A DNA stretch of 64,000 nucleotides from Cellvibrionaceae bacterium (GCA_021151695.1 JAGKWU010000001.1:186001-250000); one strand, 5' to 3'. Numbered from the stretch's first letter, positions 52,339 through 61,563 are shown. Made by a program: numbers and translations. Notes: generated by a model not told the origin, from the sequence alone.

Positions 52339-52373
52339 GTTTATTTATACAAAGCCCCGTGTTTATTTATACA
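52339..52373. repeat. Pair of 13-bp direct repeats upstream of the MshEN-like fusion gene
   Basis: GTTTATTTATACA occurs at 52339-52351 and 52361-52373, 22 bp apart (about two helical turns), 38-72 bases before the ATG at 52411. A related GTATAAAT follows at 52381. Same-face spacing suggests binding sites for a regulator. The sequence includes the TATACA half-site also found before the photolyase operon. Function is inferred. Confidence 0.5.
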
Positions 52374-52410
52374 GAGCTACGTATAAATTGAATTAATAGT
52401 GGGATTTGTT

Positions 52411-53316
52411 ATGTCGGATATCCATAAGTCGTTACGCTTGGGTGATTTGCTGGTTGAAAAGGGATTAATTAATCCACAACAACTGCGTGAAGCCATAGAG
52501 CTGCAAGAATCCAGGCGAAAAAGTGAGTCGGAAAGAAATGCCGAGCTGGGCCAAATCCTGATTGAGCTTGGCTACATCAATCGTTTGCAACTTAATGCCA
52601 ACCTCAATTGGCAACGACGGCTTAAGGCCACTACTGCCGTCATGGTGTTTATCGCTCCACTTTTGACAGCAGCTTGTGGAGGCGGCGGTGGGGGAGGTGG
52701 ATCAGGAGGCGGCGGCACAATCGCCGAACCACCGCCCAATACGCAAACAGCGCAGCCGCCATCCAATCAAAGCAATAGCCAAAACACTACGCAAACCAGC
52801 AACCAAAACACGACAACATCTTCTGCTCAATCCTCAGCCGCTTCGCTTTCCCCGTCTCCAATTCCGACCACATCAGCTCCGCGCACATCCTCCTCCACGC
52901 CCACAATCAAGTCCTCCAGCTCTTCCAGTGCCCCTACCGCGGGAGGGGTGATTGTAAAAAGCTCCAGCGCGACAAGCTTATCTTCATCATCGAAATCGTC
53001 AGCACCGAAAAGCTCCTCTCTCTCGTCTTCATCGGTGGCATCGGCAGTAGCTGTGGTCAATGGGCCCGTACAGCTTTATTGGAAAGTACCCAACGCGCGA
53101 GAAAATGGGGATTATCTGGATATCACCGAAGTCGGCGGTTACGAGCTGCGCTACAAGCAAAAATCCGATAGCGCTTATAAATCCATCATCATCAATGACG
53201 GATTTACGGACGCGTATTATTTCGACAACCTGGTGGGTGATTATGAGTTTGAAATAGCAACTTTTGATGTAAACGGTGTTTATAGTAATTTTTTAAAAAT
53301 CAATCCGTCGTCATGA
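52411..53316 (+). CDS. Fusion protein: MshEN/GspE_N-like domain, membrane segment, polyserine linker, FN3-like domain
   Basis: A 301-residue protein of unusual design. Residues 8-68 contain two modules, RLGDLLVEKGLINPQQLREA and ELGQILIELGYINRLQL, that match the N-terminal MshEN/GspE_N motif of type II secretion and pilus ATPases. A hydrophobic segment (about 73-88) ends in a lipobox-like LLTAAC and a poly-glycine run. A Ser/Thr/Pro/Asn-rich linker (about 103-215), as in Cellvibrio carbohydrate-active enzymes, leads to a fibronectin III-like domain (about 218-301; VGGYELRYKQKSDSAYKSI, YEFEIATFDVNGVYSNF). No ATPase domain is present. It may connect an intracellular signal or secretion component to the cell surface (inference). 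It is convergent with the cellulase gene. Confidence 0.75.
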   Translation: MSDIHKSLRLGDLLVEKGLINPQQLREAIELQESRRKSESERNAELGQILIELGYINRLQLNANLNWQRRLKATTAVMVFIAPLLTAACGGGGGGGGSGGGGTIAEPPPNTQTAQPPSNQSNSQNTTQTSNQNTTTSSAQSSAASLSPSPIPTTSAPRTSSSTPTIKSSSSSSAPTAGGVIVKSSSATSLSSSSKSSAPKSSSLSSSSVASAVAVVNGPVQLYWKVPNARENGDYLDITEVGGYELRYKQKSDSAYKSIIINDGFTDAYYFDNLVGDYEFEIATFDVNGVYSNFLKINPSS

Positions 53317-53348
53317 TAAGAGCTAGCATCCTTGCCACTCTTTTTAGG

Positions 53349-55682
53349 TTATTTAGTGGGTGTCAATACTTGAAGCCCTGCAGATACATAGACTAAAGGT
53401 GCATTCCAATTGATGGCAATTTCATTGGTGGAATAGCTGCACTCATTATCATAGTAAGACTTCGCAATAAGCGGGGAAGGGTAGCTACTTGCGCCGCAAT
53501 CCCCGGTGTAATCCAGATTTGCACCACCCGCTAAAAACCCTGGCACAGGAGCATCAATTCCATCAGCAGCAGAAGGACGATGGTGGATGTGCATAGGTGA
53601 TTTATTGCCAAAACCCGTTACGAAAGAATAGTCCGTTGGATTGCGTCCTAACACATAATCAAATAACGATTGTGCGGCATCCAGATAGTCGCGCTTGCTG
53701 CCATCCAGTTGGTAGGCCTCCAATAACATCATGGCCTGGTTCATGGCGCCCGAGTTACTTCCCCAGAAAAAATCCCCTTTTTCCAATGAAACTGAAAAAG
53801 CTGATAATTTCTTTTTGGCAACCAGGCTATCAGCCAGGGTTGTGATCCTGGTTTTAATAGGTGATGTATTAGCCGCAGCTGTTAAATGATTTATGTTGTG
53901 TGCCAGTGATATCCAGGCAAGGCTTTGCACGCTTCCCCAACTGGGAACATTTGCCTCAAGGTTGTTGTTGAAGGCTGTGTAATACATATCATTTTTCGTG
54001 GTTATGTATAACTCGGCAGATGCCCAGGCAAACTCATCAGTCACGTTGGAATCACCATAAGCGCCTGTTTGTATATCACTCGGCTGTGAATAGTAAACTG
54101 CCGGATTATTTTGCGCCCATGTGTAGGCATTTTTTGATGCGTTCAGCATCTTTGCAGCCAAGCCGGGAAATTGCGCCTCATAATTAGCGTACACGCGACT
54201 GGCAACTGCCATTACCGCGGCGAAGTCCAAGGTTGCGGCAGTAGTTTTTTGAACCACAAATCTTTCTGACGTATCTTTATCCGGCATTTCAAAGCCAGAA
54301 AAACCCTTGCTGGTTAATTTATGGTAGACACCGCCGTCGTTGGGATCTTGCATTGCAAGCATCCATTCCAGATTCCACATAGCCTCGTTCAAAATATCCG
54401 GCACGGCATTGCCACTCTCGGGAATATTAAGATTCTGCGCCGTGAAATAGGTAGAAAATTTTTCAAAAGCGGCAAGGAGTGAATAGGTTGTAATGCCTGA
54501 ATTGACAATATATTTATTGTAGTCGCCGGCATCGTACCAACCTTTTGGTGCAGAAATAATAGTACCTTCGGGGCGATCTGCTGTTGCAGCTGAAGGATGG
54601 ATTTTAACAATGTCATCCGGATGACCTTCCGCTCGTGCGTAAACACCAGCGTAGATAGGTAAAAGCGCGATGCTGGCACGATTAAAATAGTAGGACTTGA
54701 GCGCAGCAGAATTAATAGTTTCATAGGCTGTTTGGGATATTGTGAAGCCAGGCTGATCATCAATACCTGCCACGCGAATTTTATAATTCCCTGTTTTACT
54801 CAATGAAGAAAAGTCTGCAATTTTTACCGACTCAAGAGCAGGCTCCCAAGTGTTTGCAGCTGTCAGATCACCACTAAATACTTCATTATTACTATCATCA
54901 ACAATCGTAAATTTTGTCGTTGCCACACCCGGAACAATTGCTATTTTTTGTGCGCCAGATAAATAGCCTATTTGGTTAATGCGAATTTTGGTGGGCACTG
55001 TGGTAGTGGGTGGCACCACCGGATGATTGCAGACGGATTTTTCTGATTTGCCTGTGCGGGCCAGCAGAGTTCCACCATCAGCAGATTTCAATTCAACCCA
55101 GTTCAAGTTGAACGGGCCACTTTTCATTTGAATACAAAGGCTGTGTGTTCCGACACCCAAATTTCCAAGCTGGGTACTCGATGTCTGCCATGTCTGCCAG
55201 CCACCTGTATTGGGGCTGCTGATGTCTTCACCGACTTGTGAACCATCAATTTCAATCGCAAGTTTGCCGCCAGACTGAGCGGAAGCCAGGCGGAAATCAG
55301 CGGTAAAAGTACCAGCATGATTAACATCTATGCCAAATTCCAGCCACTCGCCGCTACTGATGTAGCCCACGTCATAGCCGCCGCCGGTATCGGTAGAAGT
55401 TTCTATATCGACGCCATCACCTTTACGATAATCAGCGCCTGCCTGGTTAGCAGCCTCCGTATCGTAATAGTCAATATAGTCCTCCGCCTCCAGCCTCAGG
55501 ACACCACCAGCAACCGTGCCGGCACTGGAGGAGCTTGAGCTAATTGAACTGCTAGAGGAGGCGCTTAGGCTGGTAGCGCTATTGGCTGAACTACTGGACT
55601 TGTTGTGATCAGATGAGCCGCCACCGCAGGCCGTTAAGGCCGACAGCATGAGTAAGTAAGCGAATCGGTTTATGTTAGGCAT
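53349..55682 (-). CDS. Lipoprotein glycoside hydrolase family 9 cellulase with CBM6
   Basis: A 777-residue surface lipoprotein. Lipobox ALTAC (Cys19) is followed by a polyserine linker (about 28-57), a CBM6-type carbohydrate-binding module (about 62-200; LRLEAEDYIDYYDTEAANQA), an N-terminal Ig-like CelD_N domain (about 230-320; IRINQIGYLSGAQKIAIV) and a GH9 catalytic domain (about 325-777). The catalytic aspartates lie in GWYDAGDYNKYIVNSG, and the proton-donor glutamate probably in CSYSTNEIAINWNAPL. It should be an endoglucanase or related beta-glucanase tethered to the outer membrane. The start at 55682 follows GGAG. Its place in the Cellvibrio type of plant polysaccharide degradation is inferred. 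Confidence 0.92.
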   Translation of the reverse strand: MPNINRFAYLLMLSALTACGGGSSDHNKSSSSANSATSLSASSSSSISSSSSSAGTVAGGVLRLEAEDYIDYYDTEAANQAGADYRKGDGVDIETSTDTGGGYDVGYISSGEWLEFGIDVNHAGTFTADFRLASAQSGGKLAIEIDGSQVGEDISSPNTGGWQTWQTSSTQLGNLGVGTHSLCIQMKSGPFNLNWVELKSADGGTLLARTGKSEKSVCNHPVVPPTTTVPTKIRINQIGYLSGAQKIAIVPGVATTKFTIVDDSNNEVFSGDLTAANTWEPALESVKIADFSSLSKTGNYKIRVAGIDDQPGFTISQTAYETINSAALKSYYFNRASIALLPIYAGVYARAEGHPDDIVKIHPSAATADRPEGTIISAPKGWYDAGDYNKYIVNSGITTYSLLAAFEKFSTYFTAQNLNIPESGNAVPDILNEAMWNLEWMLAMQDPNDGGVYHKLTSKGFSGFEMPDKDTSERFVVQKTTAATLDFAAVMAVASRVYANYEAQFPGLAAKMLNASKNAYTWAQNNPAVYYSQPSDIQTGAYGDSNVTDEFAWASAELYITTKNDMYYTAFNNNLEANVPSWGSVQSLAWISLAHNINHLTAAANTSPIKTRITTLADSLVAKKKLSAFSVSLEKGDFFWGSNSGAMNQAMMLLEAYQLDGSKRDYLDAAQSLFDYVLGRNPTDYSFVTGFGNKSPMHIHHRPSAADGIDAPVPGFLAGGANLDYTGDCGASSYPSPLIAKSYYDNECSYSTNEIAINWNAPLVYVSAGLQVLTPTK

Positions 55683-55964
55683 TGGAAATCTCCACCCGTT
55701 GTTGTTATTAAGGGACTTTATCTCGCTCTGGATAAGCAAGTACAAAGCGCGCTGGAGGCTAAAGCCTTAGACGAGGAAATACTCCCCACTAGCTGTCAAA
55801 GCCTAAAGTGCTACTGGGCAGCAATGTGCCACTTGGGGTGGCGAAAGTGACTAACCCTGAAAATAGCCCCTAACTACATTTTTTTAGCGAGATTTCATGC
55901 AAAACAACCACCAAACGCCTACAATAATGGCCCCTTTTAAAAGCTCCTCTTTTCGGCCTTATTT

Positions 55965-57296
55965 ATGACATCCAACTCTACCGGCACCCCAACCATTGGC
56001 TTCGTCTCTTTGGGATGCCCCAAAAACCTGGTTGATTCCGAACGCATCCTCACCCAGCTGCGCATGGAGGGCTACAACATAGTCCCCAGCTATAACGACG
56101 CTGACATGGTGATTGTGAATACCTGTGGCTTTATCGATAGCGCCGTACAGGAATCACTGGGCGCGATTGGTGAAGCCCTGGCGGAAAACGGTAAGGTGCT
56201 GGTAACCGGTTGTCTGGGTGCCAAGAAGGACGAGATAGTCCAGATTCACCCCAACGTACTGGGTGTTACAGGCGCTCATGCCTACGAAGAAGTGCTCAAT
56301 CAAGTCCATGAGCATTTGCCCCCCAAGGCAGATCACAATCCCTTTGTTGATCTGGTTCCGCCCCAAGGCGTAAAACTCACACCGCGCCACTACGCCTACC
56401 TCAAGATATCCGAAGGCTGTAACCACTCCTGCAGTTTCTGCATCATCCCGGATATGCGCGGCAAGCTGGTCAGTCGTCCCATCGGGCAGGTGATGAGCGA
56501 AGCCGAGCGCTTGGTGAAAGCCGGGGTTAAAGAGCTCCTGGTGATTTCCCAAGACACTTCAGCCTACGGCGTAGATATCAAGCACCGCACCGACTTCTGG
56601 GATGGCCGTCCACTCAAGACCGATATGTACCAACTGGCTGCGGCCTTAGGCGAGCTGGGCGTTTGGGTCCGCCTGCACTATGTTTATCCCTACCTGCATG
56701 TGGACAATGTGATTCCACTCATGGCCCAGGGCAAAGTGCTGCCTTATCTGGATATCCCATTCCAACATGCCAGCCCGACGTTACTGCGCAAAATGCGCCG
56801 TCCAGGCCAGGTGGAGCGCACCCTTGAGCGCATCAAGAGCTGGCGTGAACAAGTTCCCAACCTGACTATTCGCTCCACCTTTATTGTTGGCTTCCCCGGC
56901 GAAACCGAGGAAGATTTCCAGATGCTGCTCGACTTCCTCAAAGAGGCACAACTGGATCGCGTAGGCTGTTTCCAATACTCACCGGTTGAAGGCGCCAAGG
57001 CCAACGACTTACCGGACCATGTGCCCGATGAGATCAAGCAGGAGCGCTATGATCGCTTCATGCAATTGCAGCAGGAAATCTCTACCGAGCGCTTGAAAGC
57101 CAAGGTCGGACAAACCCTGCAGGTGTTAATCGACGAAGTCGATGACGAAGGCGCTATAGGACGCAGCTTCGCCGATGCACCGGAAATCGACGGCTGTGTT
57201 TATCTCAATGGCGAGCAAGACGTTAAACCGGGCGATCTGGTGAACGTACTGATTGAACACTCAGATGAATACGATCTGTGGGGCACCAGGGTTTAA
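55965..57296 (+). CDS. rimO: Ribosomal protein S12 methylthiotransferase RimO
   Basis: A 443-residue radical-SAM enzyme that adds a methylthio group to an aspartate of ribosomal protein S12. Domains: UPF0004 (about 8-105; GFVSLGCPKNLVDSERIL), radical SAM with the CxxxCxxC motif in SEGCNHSCSFCIIPDMRGK, and a C-terminal TRAM domain (about 375-440). SLGCPKN and the remaining cysteines support RimO as opposed to MiaB. It stands alone between the divergent cellulase and the DUF748 gene; 282 bases separate it from the cellulase start. Confidence 0.96.
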   Translation: MTSNSTGTPTIGFVSLGCPKNLVDSERILTQLRMEGYNIVPSYNDADMVIVNTCGFIDSAVQESLGAIGEALAENGKVLVTGCLGAKKDEIVQIHPNVLGVTGAHAYEEVLNQVHEHLPPKADHNPFVDLVPPQGVKLTPRHYAYLKISEGCNHSCSFCIIPDMRGKLVSRPIGQVMSEAERLVKAGVKELLVISQDTSAYGVDIKHRTDFWDGRPLKTDMYQLAAALGELGVWVRLHYVYPYLHVDNVIPLMAQGKVLPYLDIPFQHASPTLLRKMRRPGQVERTLERIKSWREQVPNLTIRSTFIVGFPGETEEDFQMLLDFLKEAQLDRVGCFQYSPVEGAKANDLPDHVPDEIKQERYDRFMQLQQEISTERLKAKVGQTLQVLIDEVDDEGAIGRSFADAPEIDGCVYLNGEQDVKPGDLVNVLIEHSDEYDLWGTRV

Positions 57297-57314
57297 TCGG
57301 AGATATTTGAACAC

Positions 57315-57345
57315 GCAGCCGGACAAACCGGCTGCCATATTTTGA
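57315..57345 (+). terminator. Probable terminator after rimO
   Basis: An 8-bp perfect stem GCAGCCGG/CCGGCTGC with loop ACAAA is followed by CATATTTTG. The T tract is short, so termination may be partial. It lies 18 bases after the rimO stop and 12 bases before the next start codon. Confidence 0.55.
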
Positions 57346-57357
57346 CGGGAGTTCAGC

Positions 57358-59562
57358 TTGGGTAAGTTTGGCGCGATAGTAGTTGCCCTTTATCGTTCAT
57401 GGTGGCTGAGGATTCCAGTCATTTTAATAGCCCTGATTATCGTCAGTTATTTTTTGCTGGTATTGCCCTGGGTAAACAAAAACATTTCCCAACAATATCA
57501 GCAACTCACCGGGCATCAGCTGCAGCACGACAAACTTGATATACATCTGTTCAGCTGTAACTTCGCGCTCAACAACCTCAAAGATTCTGCCAACCTCTGG
57601 CAAATTAAATCCGTCAAACTGGATGTCGCCTGCTGGAAATCTTTCCAGGAGCGCGCACTGATTATCAATCAGCTGCAAATACACCAGCTCAGCGGCAACC
57701 CACTGCAAAATAAAAGCGGCCTGTGGAATTTTAATGATGTGCTGGAGCACATCGCCAAAAATACACCAACGCCCAAACCGAACGGCGACAAGCATAGCCC
57801 CGTTGCGATAAAGAAGCTGAGCATTACCCAATCCAGCATCAACACCAATTTGTTGGTACTGAATGATTTGGCGCTGAGCGCATCCCCCTTTGAGTTGACG
57901 GTGCTTGATCTTGATTTGCGCCGCGATGCACCTGCAAGCTTCCTGGCATCAGCGATACTCAACAAAACAACTGACAGTAAAATCTCCGGCAAACTCGATC
58001 CGCTGAGTTTATCTGGCGCTGTCAATTTCAGCTTAACCAAAGTGCCTTTTGTGTGGTTCGATAGCAGCATCAAGCCTTATCTGGCACTTGATGTACTTCA
58101 TGGCGAATTAAATACCGATGGCCAACTGCAACTGGTCAAAGGTGCGCTGCAGCAATTAACCAGCAACGGCCAACTCACAGAATTAAAAGTGCGCCCAACC
58201 ACCATGGATCAGGATGCGGTGCACTGGAAATTATTTGACTGGAAATCTGCCGACATAAATTTTGCGAAGAAAACTATCAATATTCCCCGCGCGGCTTTAA
58301 CCGAGCTGGATGGCCAATTTATTATCACCAAAGATCGCACCACCAATGTCCAGGCAATCATTATCCCTGCGCCAGTAACAGCAGCGGTCGAGCAGGGCGC
58401 AGCGACTCGGGCTGCCGAGCAGGCACCGTGGCAATTTGGTATTGATGAGCTTCAGGTCGATAAAGCGGCCATAGGTTTTTATGACCAATCACTCAAACCC
58501 TCCTTTACAGTTATCGTTCAACAATTCAGTGGACTCATCACCAATATTAATACCAACACAGAAAAAGTGGCCGAGTTCCATCTTGCTGGAAACGTGGATG
58601 GCTACGCTCCAGTAAGCCTTGATGGCAAGGCACAATTTTTTATTCCGCAGCCGCAAATGGAAGCCTTGGTCAGCTTCAAGAAAATGGACATGGGTGCACT
58701 ATCTCCCTATTCAGCAGAATATGCGGGTTGGCGAATTAAAAAGGGCTTACTAAGCGTTGATCTGGATTATCACTACGACCATGGAAAAATTCTCGGCAAA
58801 AACCACGTCGTTATCGATCATCTGGAGTTCGGCGAGAAAGTTCGCAGCCCACACGTTATTGATGTGCCATTGCGCCTTGGGCTATCTCTGCTGACTGATG
58901 AGCACGGCATAGCCATCTTGGATGCGGAAATCACTGGCGATCCAAATGATCCGCAATTTGATTTGAAAGCCACTATCCAACGTGCGCTTCGCAATACCTT
59001 GAAAAAAGTGCTCACAGCACCTTTCCGCTGGTTAGCCAGCCTCGTCGACAGTAAAGAAGATTTAGGGCGCATAGAGTTTACGCCAGGTGAGTCACAACTT
59101 TCCCAGGCCGCAAAAGAAAAACTGGCATTGCTGCAAGAAGCCATGAAAAAGCGACCCAAAATGCATTTGACTATACGCGGCAATTACGACGCAGAACGTG
59201 ATCGAGCCGCATTGCAAGAAGAACAGGTAAAAAGTGCATTGGAGAAAGCTGGTGTAACCCAAGACGGTATCCGCACACAAAATGCAGATTGGGCAAAAGC
59301 CCTGGATGCCCAATACAAAGCCAAAGGGCTAGCCAATCTCACGGCAGATAGCGCGCAAAAATATAGCGAACTCGCGGCACTTGAGGTTGTCGATCCTGAA
59401 AGACTCTTGCGTTTAGTGCGTGAGAGAGGGCAAGCAGTTAAACAACATTTTGTATTGCAATTGGGTGCCGACGGCGCTGGCCTGTTTTTGGAATCAGATC
59501 CAGAGTGTACTGAGAAGCACCCTTGCAATACCAGTGAAGTTCAATTCACTCTGGAAGATTGA
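57358..59562 (+). CDS. DUF748 / AsmA-like inner-membrane-anchored protein
   Basis: A 734-residue protein with a single N-terminal membrane helix (about 20-40; IPVILIALIIVSYFLLVLPW) and a large periplasmic part of DUF748/AsmA-like beta-repeats. Typical pieces are LDIHLFSCNFALNNLKDS, VDLDYHYDHGKILGKNHV and the C-terminal RIEFTPGESQLSQAAKEKLA, which is followed by an OmpA-like helical stretch. AsmA-type proteins are implicated in lipid transport to the outer membrane, but the role of DUF748 members is not settled. The start is a TTG with a good GGGAG seven bases upstream. Confidence 0.82.
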   Translation: MGKFGAIVVALYRSWWLRIPVILIALIIVSYFLLVLPWVNKNISQQYQQLTGHQLQHDKLDIHLFSCNFALNNLKDSANLWQIKSVKLDVACWKSFQERALIINQLQIHQLSGNPLQNKSGLWNFNDVLEHIAKNTPTPKPNGDKHSPVAIKKLSITQSSINTNLLVLNDLALSASPFELTVLDLDLRRDAPASFLASAILNKTTDSKISGKLDPLSLSGAVNFSLTKVPFVWFDSSIKPYLALDVLHGELNTDGQLQLVKGALQQLTSNGQLTELKVRPTTMDQDAVHWKLFDWKSADINFAKKTINIPRAALTELDGQFIITKDRTTNVQAIIIPAPVTAAVEQGAATRAAEQAPWQFGIDELQVDKAAIGFYDQSLKPSFTVIVQQFSGLITNINTNTEKVAEFHLAGNVDGYAPVSLDGKAQFFIPQPQMEALVSFKKMDMGALSPYSAEYAGWRIKKGLLSVDLDYHYDHGKILGKNHVVIDHLEFGEKVRSPHVIDVPLRLGLSLLTDEHGIAILDAEITGDPNDPQFDLKATIQRALRNTLKKVLTAPFRWLASLVDSKEDLGRIEFTPGESQLSQAAKEKLALLQEAMKKRPKMHLTIRGNYDAERDRAALQEEQVKSALEKAGVTQDGIRTQNADWAKALDAQYKAKGLANLTADSAQKYSELAALEVVDPERLLRLVRERGQAVKQHFVLQLGADGAGLFLESDPECTEKHPCNTSEVQFTLED

Positions 59563-59592
59563 GTACACATCAAAAGCCAAGCGGAGCGCTGT

Positions 59593-59847
59593 ATGAACAC
59601 AATCGAACACCTGCCGACCGAACATAAATTTTCCGTGAGATGCGGAGATGCTGAAGCCTCCTTGCACTACAGATTGTCGCCATCAAGCACCAGGACGGCA
59701 ATTGACTTCAACAGCACCTGGGTGCCGCCGGAGTTTCGCGGAAAGGGCATTGCCGAAAAATTGGTACGCACAGGTATTCAATGGGCAAAAGAGCAGGGGT
59801 ATGAATTGCATGCCAGCTGCTGGTACGCAGCAAAATTTTTGCGCTGA
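59593..59847 (+). CDS. Small GNAT-like N-acetyltransferase (YjdJ/GTA-type)
   Basis: An 84-residue protein matching the short acetyltransferase family that consists of the GNAT acetyl-CoA-binding core only. The segment STWVPPEFRGKGIAEKLVRT contains the R/Q-x-x-G-x-G/A acetyl-CoA motif, and GYELHASCWYAAKFLR forms the final strand and helix. The substrate is unknown. It follows the DUF748 gene by 30 bases and is preceded by GGAG. Confidence 0.82.
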   Translation: MNTIEHLPTEHKFSVRCGDAEASLHYRLSPSSTRTAIDFNSTWVPPEFRGKGIAEKLVRTGIQWAKEQGYELHASCWYAAKFLR

Positions 59848-59938
59848 GCTACTATTAATAAACCATTCTTATAAGGCATCGGTAAGACTCATAGAAATAC
59901 GCAAATAATGACAAGATTACATGCAAGGTAAGCAACAC

Positions 59939-60409
59939 ATGCGCAACGGTTTTACACTTATTGAAATTGTGGTTGTACTTGCACTGCTAGGGATACTTGT
60001 TGCCATGGCGGTACCCTCGTTGGACAACAAGGTGGCTCGCACACAAATTGCAGAGTCGGTGGATTTACTCAAGCAACTGAAAGAACAAATCAACACCTAC
60101 TACACAGCTAACCAAAACTTCCCACACACAAATTTCGATGCTGGCATACCGCCCGCCGACAAGCTCCTCGGCAATTATGTAGAACGAATTGAACTCGTAG
60201 ATGGGGCCTTTCACATTAGCTTTGGCAACAAGGCTACCGCGCAGTTAAAAGGTAAAGTTCTCAGCTTGCGTCCGATTGTGGTTAAAAGCTCTTCAAAAAG
60301 CCCTATGTCCTGGTTATGTGGCAACGCCTCCATTCCCGATGGCATGGAGGCCGTTGGTCAAAATCGCACTACAATAGCGGCGAAATATTTGCCGATTAAT
60401 TGTTTTTAA
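59939..60409 (+). CDS. Type IV pilin-like protein (orphan pseudopilin)
   Basis: A 156-residue protein with a class III prepilin leader: MRNG|FTLIEIVVVLALLGILVA, where cleavage before Phe and Glu at position 5 are the prepilin peptidase signature. The helix is followed by a short globular domain with a pair of cysteines (WLCGNAS and the C-terminal INCF) that could form the pilin disulfide loop. The start at 59939 gives a four-residue leader; an ATG at 59921 gives ten. No other pilus or secretion genes are adjacent, so it may be a minor pilin or competence pseudopilin. Its stop abuts the convergent nemA stop with no gap. Confidence 0.82.
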   Translation: MRNGFTLIEIVVVLALLGILVAMAVPSLDNKVARTQIAESVDLLKQLKEQINTYYTANQNFPHTNFDAGIPPADKLLGNYVERIELVDGAFHISFGNKATAQLKGKVLSLRPIVVKSSSKSPMSWLCGNASIPDGMEAVGQNRTTIAAKYLPINCF

Positions 60410-61507
60410 TCAGGCTGCCTCATCAGTTTCATAATCTGTATAACCGCGATGATCGCCCCCAAATAATGATCCCAAACCAATTGCCTGTAGCGGACGATCA
60501 TTGGCAAGTTTTGCGGGAAAATCCGGGTTGGCAATAAAGGGGCGACCAAAGGCAACCATGTCCGCATAATCCTTGGCAAGTATTTCCTCCGCGCGAACCT
60601 TATCGAACTTACCGGCCACTATAATTTTTCCGTGAAAACGCGCGCGTAGTTCGCGCCTAAAATTTTCATCTACCTGAGGAGCATCATCCCAATCAGCTTC
60701 GGCGAGATGTATGTAGCTGATATTTTTTTCCTGCAAGAAAGTTGCTGCGGCCAAAATAGTGGGAATAATCTCGGGACAATTCATGCCTTTTGCGGTGATA
60801 TAGGGAGCAAGGCGAATACCAACGCGATCTGCGCCAACTACATCTACAACAGCACTCACAACCTCTTGTAAAAACCGCAAGCGATTTTGTTGACTACCGC
60901 CATATTCATCGGCACGCAGATTGGATGTTGTACGCAAAAACTGGTCAATCAAATAGCCATTGGCGCCATGAATCTCTACACCGTCAAAACCTGCAGCTAT
61001 GGCGTTGAGCGCCGCTTGGCGATAATCCGCAACCACTTGTTTAATTTCGTCAATGCCAAGCGCACGCGGAATAGGGCAGGCCAGCTTTTCACCCATTTGC
61101 TTTTCGTCGTTATACACCCACACTTGACCATCAAATTCCACTGCTGAGGGCGCCACTGGAGGTTGTCCCTGATGGAAATAGCTGTGCGACATACGCCCCA
61201 CATGCCACAACTGGTTGTAAATTTTTCCACCTTTCTCATGCACAGCTTTTGTCACTTTTTGCCAACCGGCAATTTGTTCTTTCGAATAATTTCCTGGCGT
61301 AAATGAATAACCTTTACCTTGCGGTGAAATTTGTGTTGCCTCCGTAATTATCAAGCCTGCACTGGCACGTTGCGCATAATAGGTAGCCATGAGGTCATTG
61401 GGGATATCACCCGGTTGGGATGCGCGACAACGCGTCATAGGTGCCATCACAATACGCGACTTCAATACGTGAGGGCCAAGTTGCAAAGGGGAAAATAATC
61501 TGTTCAT
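60410..61507 (-). CDS. nemA: Old Yellow Enzyme family alkene reductase (NemA-like)
   Basis: A 365-residue FMN-dependent TIM-barrel oxidoreductase, the same length as E. coli NemA. Motifs include LKSRIVMAPMTRCRA, the substrate-contacting IYNQLWHVGRMSH, DGVEIHGANGYLIDQFL and ADMVAFGRPFIANPD. It reduces activated alkenes such as N-ethylmaleimide and can act on nitro compounds. The start at 61507 follows AGAGG. It lies 56 bases downstream of the dehydrogenase gene on the same strand, and both are divergent from a LysR regulator. Confidence 0.92.
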   Translation of the reverse strand: MNRLFSPLQLGPHVLKSRIVMAPMTRCRASQPGDIPNDLMATYYAQRASAGLIITEATQISPQGKGYSFTPGNYSKEQIAGWQKVTKAVHEKGGKIYNQLWHVGRMSHSYFHQGQPPVAPSAVEFDGQVWVYNDEKQMGEKLACPIPRALGIDEIKQVVADYRQAALNAIAAGFDGVEIHGANGYLIDQFLRTTSNLRADEYGGSQQNRLRFLQEVVSAVVDVVGADRVGIRLAPYITAKGMNCPEIIPTILAAATFLQEKNISYIHLAEADWDDAPQVDENFRRELRARFHGKIIVAGKFDKVRAEEILAKDYADMVAFGRPFIANPDFPAKLANDRPLQAIGLGSLFGGDHRGYTDYETDEAA

Positions 61508-61563
61508 GATCAATACCTCTTGAGAGCAATGAATATTTGATAGATGTAAATGTTGAAGAGAGA

